Position numbers and translations under genes: made by a program
The notes under the pieces: model-generated
Seen by the model: only the letters and a program-made list of their open reading frames with translations
What the model was told of the DNA's origin: nothing
Database searches by the model: none
Shown: in pieces, positions 55,756-64,000 of the stretch
Position numbering within the stretch: position 1 is the first letter of the stretch
Layout of the letters: each line of letters begins with the position of its first letter
Source: Clytia hemisphaerica
Lineage: Eukaryota; Cnidaria; Hydrozoa; Leptothecata; Clytiidae
Reading direction: 5' to 3'
DNA length: 64,000 nt
NCBI GenBank assembly: GCA_902728285.1
Contig: CACVBU010001140.1
Location: forward strand, 358,953-422,952

Positions 55756-57285
55756 ATCACCAGCCACTTACAAACATATTTAAACCGGACCATTTATGTA
55801 TCTCCCCTGTAAAAGTACCTTTTTGAAATATATAAACTTTACTACCCCTGGTTGTGGTTTCAACCCAGATATTATTCAGCGCCTTTTGAAGAAAGTGAGG
55901 GAAACAGGTACAAAAGAGGCACAGTGTAATGTTGGATTGGTTTTTGATGAAATGAAGATTAAAGTAAGTTTGATGTAGCCTGAAGGAAGAAGTTGATATA
56001 GACATTGTTGGGATTGTTTATGCTGTTGTATTCTATTCCTGCGAACTTTAAAATCTAAATTTTGTTGTATCTATTGTTCTTAATCTTTCTGATTTCAAAA
56101 CTTAGGAACTAATTTCACTGTTTTCAGAGTGGCTTGGTTTTTGATAAGTTGACAGGAAAGTTGGTTGGGTTCACAGAAATGGGTGAGATAAACGATGACT
56201 TAGAACGCTTTGAAAGGTTTTGTTCAGAAGATGGTGTCAAAGAAAATCTGTTGCTAAATATTTCATGGTTTTCATGGCACGTGGGCTTTGTTCAGGACTG
56301 GAATATGTCTTTAGGCACTTCGCAAGTGAGGGTTTCTCTTCAGATCAATTATTTTACTGTGCCCATGAAACAACTGGTATTTTAGAAAGTCTTGGTTTGA
56401 AAGTTCGATGCATCACAGCAGATGGAGCAACTATAAACAGGAAATTCTTTGAATTAAACAAGTTTCGTTACGACATTTCCAACCTGTTCCATGGTCATGT
56501 ATACTGGGCATACAACCATTGGGCATACTCGACGATGAAAAAGATCTACTTATTTCAGACCCTCCGCATCTTTCGAAAACCACCAGAAATAACTTGGAGA
56601 ACTCATACGCCAACAAAGAGAACAGAACCCTTGTTGGAACTTGATTTTTGGTTTTCAGCTTTGCTTTTCCATAATTTTAAGTCGAAAACGTTTTGAAAGT
56701 TTGAAAATAGTGGCTCACATCGAAAATGTTCTACATATTTTAATATAAGCTTGATTTCAAGAGAAAGATCAAATTTTAAGAAGTTCAATCAGTACCCTTC
56801 TTTTCATTTTCAAACAAGCTCAAACATGTTAAGATTCTATTTGTTATTATATAGTTTGATGGAAAAGAAATGGGATGGCACGAAATAAGCAATGTATTCG
56901 ACTGCGATATTGGACCTTCTAGAGGAAGGAATTTCTGTGTTTAATATTTTGAGTAACTCATTTTAAAGTAGCTCATTTTTGAAACTGAAACTGTCGAAAG
57001 CCATCATTTACTCCTTTCTGGCTAATAAATCTTAATTCTCCATCATCTGATAATATGGAAAACTCATAAAGTTCATTTCTTTTTGCTAGGATTATCATTC
57101 AAAACTTTTAGGTTTTGAGTAGCACCGTTGCTTATATACTAGATGAACAAAGGGAAGCTGGTGAAAGTTCTGGAACAGAATCGCTTTCAAAGTTCATACG
57201 CTTAATGGACCAGTTTTTTGATTGCCTTAATGTTTCACAGCTCGTTAACAATACAGGAAAAAGAGCAAAAGACCAGTTCAAGTGA
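55756..57285 (+). pseudogene. THAP9/P-element-like transposase remnant, multi-exon
   Basis: An exon ending at 55,963 carries NVGLVFDEMKIK before a GTAAGT donor. The next exon starts at 56,128 in matching phase with SGLVFDKLTGKLVGF. A frame change near 56,250 leads to RHFASEGFSSDQLF and VRCITADGATINRKFF, typical of the RNase-H-like core of P-element/THAP9 transposases. Another shifted frame gives SDPPHLSKTTRNNLENSY. A last exon (57,112-57,285) has VLSSTVAYIL and MDQFFDCLNVSQLVN. A TAA near 55,780 and at least two frameshifts make it dead. The DNA-binding N-terminus is not visible. Confidence 0.7.
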
Positions 57286-57404
57286 TTGGCGGTTAGAGGT
57301 GAGCTTATAAATTTTTAGAAACTGTAATCCTTATAAGATGATTTTTTTTAGCAAAATACAAAATATCATATTAAAAAAACTACTCTAATTTTTCTTCATT
57401 ATTT

Positions 57405-58560
57405 AGTGTGCCCTAATTTTTGCCCGCCTTATAATTTTTTATGCGTTTCTGATTTAACAAGTGTCTTGAAAAGTTATGCCTGTATAATTTGTTGCAAATC
57501 CGTTGCTAAGTCAAAGAACCAAACACGCTGCTTTTTCTTGGTTATTTGATGTGCTAAATTTCCATTTAAAAAATCCAAACGAAATTACAATAATGGTTGG
57601 CTATGCAGGAGCAGGATGGCCAACCCCATTTTCGATTTGAAATCTTCATTTTATTTAGCCTAAGTTGATGGAAATGAAATACACTTTCAAAATCAACACA
57701 AAAAAGTTGGAAATTTGGTCTTTTTGGAGAGATTTTGGCCATTGAAGTGAAAAAATGCCAAAGTTTTCCAGAAATTCACTTTTTTGAGATTTTGACCGTT
57801 TGTTAGCCATATTTGGTCGTCGAGTGAATGAAAATCAAAAGAGGCGCACAAAGGGTTAAAAAGTTTTCAATTATTTAAATTCTGGCGCGCTTATAGATAA
57901 TGGTGCATGCAGTTTTGCATGTCAAAGTTCTAAATCAAAGAATAGAATCGAATTTGAACAAATAATAAAATGTTAACTCGTAAAGTCTCTGAATCAAAAG
58001 ATTTCTTCTTATGACATTTTACAAAATCATTAAGATCGAAATACAAAAGAAATGACAGCACCGAGGTGTACTTTAAAAATCAAAAATCAAAATGGCTAAT
58101 CGAAAAAATAACACAAGTTACTCGGAACCATTTAGTATGGTCAAAATATTTAGTATTCTACCGTTACAAAACCGATTTTCATACATAGTACCCTCTTGCT
58201 TCTGCATACCCAACCATTATTGTAATTTCGTTTGAATTTTTTAACCGAAAATTTAGCACATTATTTCGAATAATTTGGAGAAAAGTCTAAAATTTATCCA
58301 TGTCCAATTTTTTTCCATTCAAATAACCAAGAAAAAGCATTGTGTCTAGTAGGCTTCTGCTCATCCTCTAGCGAAAAAAGTTTCTTTTATATAGGAAGTA
58401 TATCTATAGAGGTCTGCAATTCAGACTATGTGAATTTGCAACGGGTTTGCAAAAAATTATACAGGCATTTAGAAACTTTTCAAGACATTTGTGAATTCAG
58501 AAACGCGTAAAAATTGTAAGGCGCGCAAAAAATAGAGTGCGCCAAAAATTAGGGCACACT
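57405..58560. mobile_element. long inverted-repeat element, ~200-bp imperfect arms
   Basis: AGTGTGCCCTAATTTTTG at 57,405 is mirrored by the sequence ending GGGCACACT at 58,560. Homology continues inward through GCCTGTATAAT, a CTTTTTCTTGGTTATTTGA block and CCATTATTGTAATTTCGTTT on the right. The right flank is rich in GGCGCGC words. No TSD was fixed and no coding frame lies between the arms. Confidence 0.7.
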
Positions 58561-58867
58561 GAAAATAAGGGCGCGCTAAAAATTAGAAGTCGCGCAAAGA
58601 AGATTAAGGCGTGCAAGGAGCACCTATTTTCGGTGTATCTTTGGTTTAATTGGTCATTAAGCCAAGAGAGCTATACCCCCTCTCTTGGAAAACAAAAGGT
58701 TTAATGCCCAATTTTCGACGTTAAATCTGGAATGTTAATATGAAGCGATCAAAATCTGATGTTCAGTACGAACCTTCATTGTATATTTTTTACAACTCTT
58801 AAAAATTCATGAAAAGGCCCGTTGATGAGAACCACTTATCTATCTTGCGTAGTGAAAAGGCACTACG
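58561..58867. other. no gene recognised
   Basis: Short flank with GCGCGCTAAAAATTAG words, probably part of or next to the inverted-repeat element. Confidence 0.5.
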
Positions 58868-59487
58868 TTGACTGTTGTCTGTCATCAGCAGCAATTTTCA
58901 TATCTTTTTTTAAAAACAATAGAGGTTGAATGGCAGTTCGGTCCTTCAGGTGCTGTAAACTATGTAAAAGTAATTACTGATTTCATAGATTTTCGAAAGG
59001 CAAGTGGTGTTTCTGATAACACCTTACGTCGTTTCGCCGTAGTTGAAGTATATCTAATGAGAGCAACTGAAAACCTTCGAAAAAAAAAATTTAGAATGCA
59101 ATCGTAATCTTGACCTGGAAACCCTTACTGCCAGGAATAGTTGGGCTACATTAGAAAAAATGGAGGAAGTCATTCCATTCCACATGAAACAGTTTAAAGC
59201 GGTCATTCAAAAGTGCTCATCGAGTGAAAAATTAAGACTTCTAACAAAAGGAGAGTTAGTTTTCTCTATTCGATTTATCACTACGTTGCTTTTTCTTCGA
59301 GTGAAATGCTCAAGACCTATGACCTTCCAATTCACCACCGTCGATATGGTCAACAAAGCAAGAAAAAATGGTGGATTTGTAGATCAAAAGAAGTTTAAAA
59401 CTGCTTCAAGGTACATGATTTACAAAGCTACTGTTCGAACACTTTTCAAAGATTTACCTTCGCTGTCTTTCTCTTTATTTTTCTCTT
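58868..59487 (+). pseudogene. decayed gene, possibly tyrosine-recombinase-like
   Basis: Two frames joined by a frame change in an A-run near 59,085 give a continuous protein-like stretch: FGPSGAVNYVKVITDFIDFRK, RRFAVVEVYLMRA, then LTARNSWATLEKM and EEVIPFHMKQF. It ends with KCSRPMTFQFTTVDMV and FVDQKKFKT. The SRPMT block resembles the first arginine region of tyrosine recombinases (Crypton-like), but the H-x-x-R and Tyr parts are missing, so this is tentative. With the Myb exon downstream it may be one gene. Confidence 0.4.
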
Positions 59488-59673
59488 AGCCCCACGGGTT
59501 CTCAACAATCATTTATATCAAATGTATGCATTACCATTTTGAAATGTTAAATTATCTTAAAATCTGGAGATTATAATTCAGACTTTCAGATATATCTTTG
59601 ATACACTGGTGCTAACGGATGACACAATCGAAATAATTGACTTGTACTTAAAATACATACGATATCACTTTCA

Positions 59674-59898
59674 AGAGAGAAATTGCTACACAACAGGCCA
59701 ACAAAAGAACAACGAAAAATGTAAAGTTTACTAGTGAAGAAGATCGTTACTTAAAGCAAGGCATCCAGAAATACGGACCAAAGCCCTGGGCTCTTATTTT
59801 GAAAGACACTTCTTTGAAGTTTCATTCAACAAGAACAAGAGACTCTTTAAGAGCCAGAGCTGACAGTGCTTGTTTCAAGAAACTTTTTTTATCAAAAT
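59674..59898 (+). pseudogene. Myb/SANT (telobox-like) exon
   Basis: The frame has KRTTKNVKFTSEEDRYLKQG, then a Trp, and FHSTRTRDSLRARADS, a one-repeat Myb/SANT helix pattern with the R-D-SLR-RA third helix of telobox-type domains. It ends at TAG 59,896-59,898. No start or intron border is certain. Likely the DNA-binding end of the decayed gene at 58,868-59,487. Confidence 0.55.
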
Positions 59899-59979
59899 AG
59901 TTGAATATTTTTAATGAATTATCTATGTGGTTCTATAAGTTAGGCAAAATTTATATTTCATTATTTCTTTTTTTAAGCT

Positions 59980-60266
59980 AAAGGAAAAATGTCAAAAAAC
60001 CTATCAATAACTATACCACCGCAAAAAGACTTTACTTTGAATTTGCCCTATTGTCCTCCTCGGACGATTCTGACTTTGACTTTGAGGCTTTCAATTCAGG
60101 CCAGAAAGAAAAGAAACCGACAGAACCATTGTTAAAACGTTCAAAAAGAGAAGGGATGTGCTTATGCTCAGGCGATAATAGTAAATTGGAGAGAGCTCTC
60201 AGACTGAAAAGATACCAAAATCTTAACCAAAAAATTGTCAGAAAGAATAGTGAAAAGCAACAATGA
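59980..60266 (+). CDS. acidic-basic exon, unrecognised
   Basis: After a T-rich AAG acceptor (about 59,979) a frame continues to TGA at 60,264-60,266 with SSSDDSDFDFEAFN, then KRSKREG and LERALRLKRYQNLNQK. The acidic cluster followed by a basic helix looks like a nuclear protein tail. It may be the last exon of the Myb-bearing gene. Confidence 0.35.
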
Positions 60267-60551
60267 TAATGAGAACTTAATACAAATCAAAGATGATTGA
60301 ATTGTGGACAATTTTGTGAAGATTTATCAATCAAAATAAACTTGTTTCTGATAGATTTATATAAATATATGCTCAATTTGATTAAACTTTGAAAATTTAT
60401 GATAAAACTATCGTGTTGAAATAAATTTCATCAAGCATTTACATCTTCTTACAACTATTGGTCGATCTTTTTACATATTGATACATATTAATACCTTTAG
60501 ATACACTTTGTTACATAATTTTATGGGATGAACTGTACTTTCCAAGAACAG
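60267..60551. other. no gene recognised
   Basis: AT-rich spacer before the tandem repeat. Confidence 0.5.
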
Positions 60552-60834
60552 CCTTGTTACAAGTTTTGGTCTGTTTGTCACATGTTGACACACCTACATA
60601 CACCTTGTTACAGGTTTTCATAGGAAAAGTTCGAAAATAGCTACAAGTTTTGGTCTATTTGTTACATGTTGTTACACCTTGTTACACCTTGATACACCTT
60701 GTTACAGGTTTCCATAGGAAAAGTTCGAAAATAGTCTTGTTACAAGTTTTGGTCTATTTATTACATGTTGATACACCTTGATACGCCTCGATACGCCTTG
60801 TTACAGGTATTCATAGGAAAAGTTTGAAAATAGC
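60552..60834 (+). repeat. three tandem units of ~84-98 bp with TTGTTACACC words
   Basis: Each unit runs TACAAGTTTTGGTCT (60,558, 60,642, 60,740), a variable number of TTGWTACACC decamers, then TTACAGGTTTTCATAGGAAA and GTTCGAAAATAG. Unit length differs by the number of inner decamers. Confidence 0.85.
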
Positions 60835-61000
60835 TATTTTTAAAAAAAAGGTTCTCTATCTTAATTTCGATGTTCAATTCAATTTGGTGATTTCAAATAA
60901 AGACGAGGAATTGAAGACATAACATCTTGAAATTTCAATGAATTATTTTTCGTTTTTAAAAGTTTAGTAAAATTTAACTTCAAGCACTGATGATTACGAC

Positions 61001-61500
61001 TTAATCAATAATGTTTTTCAGAATGTATCTCTTGATAGATCGTTTTGACTCCTTCGTTTGATTTGATGAATCTGAGTCTGTGTCAGAAAGGGAAGATTGG
61101 ATTTCGAACTTAATCGGGGCACAAACATCACTTGTTTTCTTTTTCTTCTCCGGAAAACTTTGAGTGGATTTCGACGCACCGTTCTCATCATCTGAGCTAG
61201 TATCAAGGTCTGTGACAGCTCGCTGCTTTTTCATAGAACGTTTACGAGTTTGTGTCTGTAATTTGTGTGCTGTCTTTTTCTGTTGTTCATCATCTTCGTC
61301 TGTAGTTGAAGCCTGTCGGTCGAACGTTCATCGATAATTGCGTCAATGATTGATTGGTAGTCATGATACTCTGCTTCAAAAACTTCATATGGGAACCAGC
61401 TTCGTTCTTTTTGCTTCCTTAATAAGAACATATCGTAAACGGTGTCTGCTCCTTGCCAATCAAATTCATAGCGCTGACGATATTTGCGGAACGTGCGTTT
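61001..61500 (-). pseudogene. unrecognised nuclear-type protein, frameshifted
   Basis: On the minus strand an open frame from about 61,500 (RYEFDWQGADTVYDMFLLRK, SWFPYEVFEAEYHDYQS, IDAIIDERS) breaks near 61,320 and continues in another frame as a Lys/Gln-rich and then Ser/Asp-rich tail (TDLDTSSDDENG, SLSDTDSDSSNQ). The composition suggests a nuclear regulator N-terminus. The break might be an exon border rather than damage. The family is not recognised. Confidence 0.4.
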
Positions 61501-61755
61501 GAGCGCGCGCGGGACGCGGGACGTAAATTTGTATATGTTCGAGAAATGCTGCCGATTTGGCTCACGAAAAATCCCCGAGCAAAGTAGACTTTTCTTTTTT
61601 TTTATATAAAATAAAAGTGTTTTTAAAATTATATCAAGTTTGACTATCCAATCAAGTGCGAGATGTTTGTTTTTGTGTCGTTGTTGCTACTTTCACTTTT
61701 GCACACTTGCGAAACAAAGATGGCGATTTTTGTCAAGGCAGGATTCTGCTGATTT
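61501..61755. other. no gene recognised
   Basis: Includes a GCGCGCGGGACGCGGGACG patch at about 61,505-61,525, unusual for this AT-rich window. It could be a promoter region of the minus-strand gene to its left, but that is speculation. Confidence 0.4.
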
Positions 61756-62137
61756 NNNNNNNNNNNNNNNNNNNNNNNNNNNNNNNNNNNNNNNNNNNNN
61801 NNNNNNNNNNNNNNNNNNNNNNNNNNNNNNNNNNNNNNNNNNNNNNNNNNNNNNNNNNNNNNNNNNNNNNNNNNNNNNNNNNNNNNNNNNNNNNNNNNNN
61901 NNNNNNNNNNNNNNNNNNNNNNNNNNNNNNNNNNNNNNNNNNNNNNNNNNNNNNNNNNNNNNNNNNNNNNNNNNNNNNNNNNNNNNNNNNNNNNNNNNNN
62001 NNNNNNNNNNNNNNNNNNNNNNNNNNNNNNNNNNNNNNNNNNNNNNNNNNNNNNNNNNNNNNNNNNNNNNNNNNNNNNNNNNNNNNNNNNNNNNNNNNNN
62101 NNNNNNNNNNNNNNNNNNNNNNNNNNNNNNNNNNNNN
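61756..62137. other. assembly gap (382 N)
   Basis: Unknown bases. The right edge resumes in a C/G-run, so the gap is probably a repeat the assembler could not cross. Confidence 0.98.
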
Positions 62138-62518
62138 GGGTAGTACCCCCCCCCCGGGGATTGTGGTCGCAGTAACATTTTGTTGAGAAGGTATGCTGCG
62201 AAGAACAGACACATTATTTTTTCATGGATCTTAATTTAATGGTCCATTATTCAACACAACATAAGAAAGACTTTGTTGTAGTTTGAGATCAAGCAAACGC
62301 AAATATTATATACCAGATTCCCATCAAGATTCAATATTAATATTATGTAGCTAAGTATAATATAACGCAACACAAGAGGGGGGACAAATTGTGATCATGT
62401 TTTGGTGGTACATGGGATGTTTTGTGTGTGACATGTGATGCTTAATGACATTAACTTTTACATGTTAAGGCAGCAATCAGAAAATACACTTCCATTTTAT
62501 TTTCAATCTATCTTTTTA
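62138..62518. other. no gene recognised
   Basis: AT-rich DNA after the gap. Confidence 0.5.
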
Positions 62519-63044
62519 CCGTCAACTGCTCCAACTTGGGACTATCTTACGCAACAACGAACATCCAAAGTCATTTGATTCGAGTTTAATGAACCGCGTA
62601 TTAAAAAATACACAATTTCTCTTTCGCACCGAGTATGCTTTTAAATCGAAATATGAAAAAAATCCGTAGTGGAACATGCGCAAGTGTCCGGAACAAATAA
62701 AACCAAATTAGTGGCAAAATGATGGAGGGTTCGACGTCACTCCCGCGGCAAGCTACACACTCACTATTTGTTAATCCCATTGGGCGGTAGGCGGTTAGGT
62801 GGCAGGGGTTCTCTAATTCTCCTTTCGGCGTCCGGTCATTTTGAATTAAAACAAAAGTTAAAAAGGCCGCGGTATCAGTGAATGTTATCGTGACATGTTA
62901 TGACAGAAAGTATGATTGATAAACTTGGTGGAGTTATCAAAACAAATTTGTTGTCAAAGAGATTTAACAGTAAGTGAAAATACAGGCCAGATATCAACAA
63001 GTCCCATGTTGCGGACACTCGTCCCAAGTTGGAGCAGTTCACTG
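62519..63044. mobile_element. TA-flanked MITE with CAACTGCTCCAACTTGGGAC ends
   Basis: CCGTCAACTGCTCCAACTTG at the left and its inverse (CAAGTTGGAGCAGTTCACTG) at the right, with a subterminal GCAACA block on both sides. TA lies at 62,517-62,518 and 63,045-63,046. 526 bp, non-coding. Confidence 0.75.
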
Positions 63045-63046
63045 TA

Positions 63047-63893
63047 AGTCAGTAGTAGAAAATTTCAAATTCACTGCTGCTGGTGGTCATTATTCAGTTC
63101 AAACACTTTAAATAATTTCCAAATAAAATAAGCTCTTTCACAGCATTTTCCTCAAAATTCTTAAAAAATGTCCTGGCAAAATGAAATGCATGGAAAGGTT
63201 CGTGATCGCTGTCTTATAATATTGGAATGTTTCAAGGGGTTTGAAGTCATTGATTGCATGATTTGCTTTTTTGATTGCATGAATGTATGAAAACTAGTAG
63301 TGAATTATAAATTAGTGATATTTTTGTAAAAATTGATTTTATTCTTTACCACCTTTAGTTATGACATCCGAACTTTCCAAAAGTCCATATTACAATGTCA
63401 CATTTACTGTAACTTTTTAAAACTAAAGAACCAAAAAAATGACAAGAAAGACTACATTATTACTAAAACTACACATCAATGTGTTATTGTTTTTATGACT
63501 TCATGATTGAAATAGGGTCTTTTTCACAGGATATGTTTGTTGAGAAATTCTAGAATGATCTTTTAAAACCCATGCTACAATGCTATATATACTCTTTAGA
63601 ATTTTAATTTTTTATTTTTGTTATTTACTTTTGTGGAAAGTTTTATTGAACAGATATTCTTGTACTTTTAATCAGGGAGATTTATTTAAAGCTACAAGTA
63701 TTACAAAATCGAGCACAATAAATGACTTTTTGTCTTCTAATTTTCCAACATTCCTCTTCTTTGGCATTATTGTTATGACTCACTAATAAATTCTAGGTGA
63801 AATATAAGGTTTTATTAGTTAGTTTTTTAAATTCTGCATTCGATTTCTTGTACATTTTGAGATTTCTTCGCTTTGCGAAAACAGAACGCTCGT
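63047..63893. other. no gene recognised
   Basis: AT-rich DNA, no protein-like frame. Confidence 0.5.
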
Positions 63894-64000
63894 TCAGCAA
63901 CCCCTTTTATGTTGATTCTTCAATATTTCATCCGGCATCGGAACTCTCACCTCTCGAGACTCTTTTAGCAACTTGTAAACTTTTTCTCTATATTGATGAT
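63894..64000 (-). CDS. possible terminal exon cut by window edge
   Basis: A frame open from the right edge (minus strand) down to TGA at 63,894-63,896, with REKVYKLLKESREVRVPMPD and EILKNQHKRGC. Charged, helical composition looks coding, but it is too short to recognise. Confidence 0.25.
   Translation of the reverse strand, partial: HQYREKVYKLLKESREVRVPMPDEILKNQHKRGC

Noticed and set aside
61640-62214. Open frames spanning the N region
   Set aside because: They consist of unknown bases and cannot be interpreted.

Overview
The window is a piece of an AT-rich metazoan genome, probably an invertebrate. Spliced exons with GT..AG junctions, THAP and RING zinc fingers, BEL/Pao and DIRS-like retrotransposons, three APE-type non-LTR retrotransposons and many MITEs all point that way. 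I cannot fix the phylum from sequence alone. No ordinary housekeeping gene is visible. Most of the window is mobile DNA inserted into mobile DNA, and many junctions can be read to the base because target-site duplications (TSDs), inverted repeats and interrupted reading frames agree.

Region 1 (1-15,700). A tRNA-like A-box sits at the left edge, followed by largely featureless DNA. From 4,167 to 14,797 lies a 9-bp-TSD (MULE-like) element. A two-gene DNA transposon (5,640-14,613, TA TSD, 72-bp inverted repeats) has jumped into it. The two-gene transposon has the plan of the ISL2EU (IS4EU) superfamily: a SWIM + YqaJ-type nuclease gene reading right, and a THAP + DDE_4 transposase gene reading left. 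A full-length non-LTR retrotransposon (5,944-10,631) with three PHD-like fingers, endonuclease, RT, RNase H and an N-terminal 2A-like motif has then split the nuclease gene. Its 15-bp TSD is intact, and removing it restores the nuclease reading frame.

Region 2 (about 16,100-50,060). A DIRS-like retrotransposon is split in its RT gene by a BEL/Pao retrotransposon (17,782-49,763, minus strand, 5-bp TSD). The left (3') LTR of the BEL/Pao element was split by a 15-kb insertion (18,391-33,436, 13-bp TSD). That insertion holds a minus-strand non-LTR element, itself hit by a hAT-like MITE, and a plus-strand non-LTR element. The integrase of the BEL/Pao element was split by a second ISL2EU-type transposon (34,416-42,781). 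That transposon carries a mariner-like MITE inside its nuclease exon and a 9-bp-TSD MITE that holds another MITE. A further TA-flanked MITE sits between protease and RT. The BEL/Pao gag carries ten copies of a 30-bp in-frame minisatellite.

Region 3 (50,060-64,000). Short exons that look like host or old transposase genes are scattered among MITEs: a three-exon RING-finger gene (50,472-51,501), a decayed THAP9/P-element-like transposase (55,756-57,285), and a decayed gene with a telobox-like Myb domain (58,868-60,265). There are also two unrecognised minus-strand coding pieces, a tandem repeat with a roughly 84-98-bp period, and an assembly gap at 61,756-62,137.

The most notable system is the pair of ISL2EU-like transposons, where a lambda-exonuclease-family nuclease travels with the transposase. 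The second is the exceptionally readable insertion stratigraphy around them.
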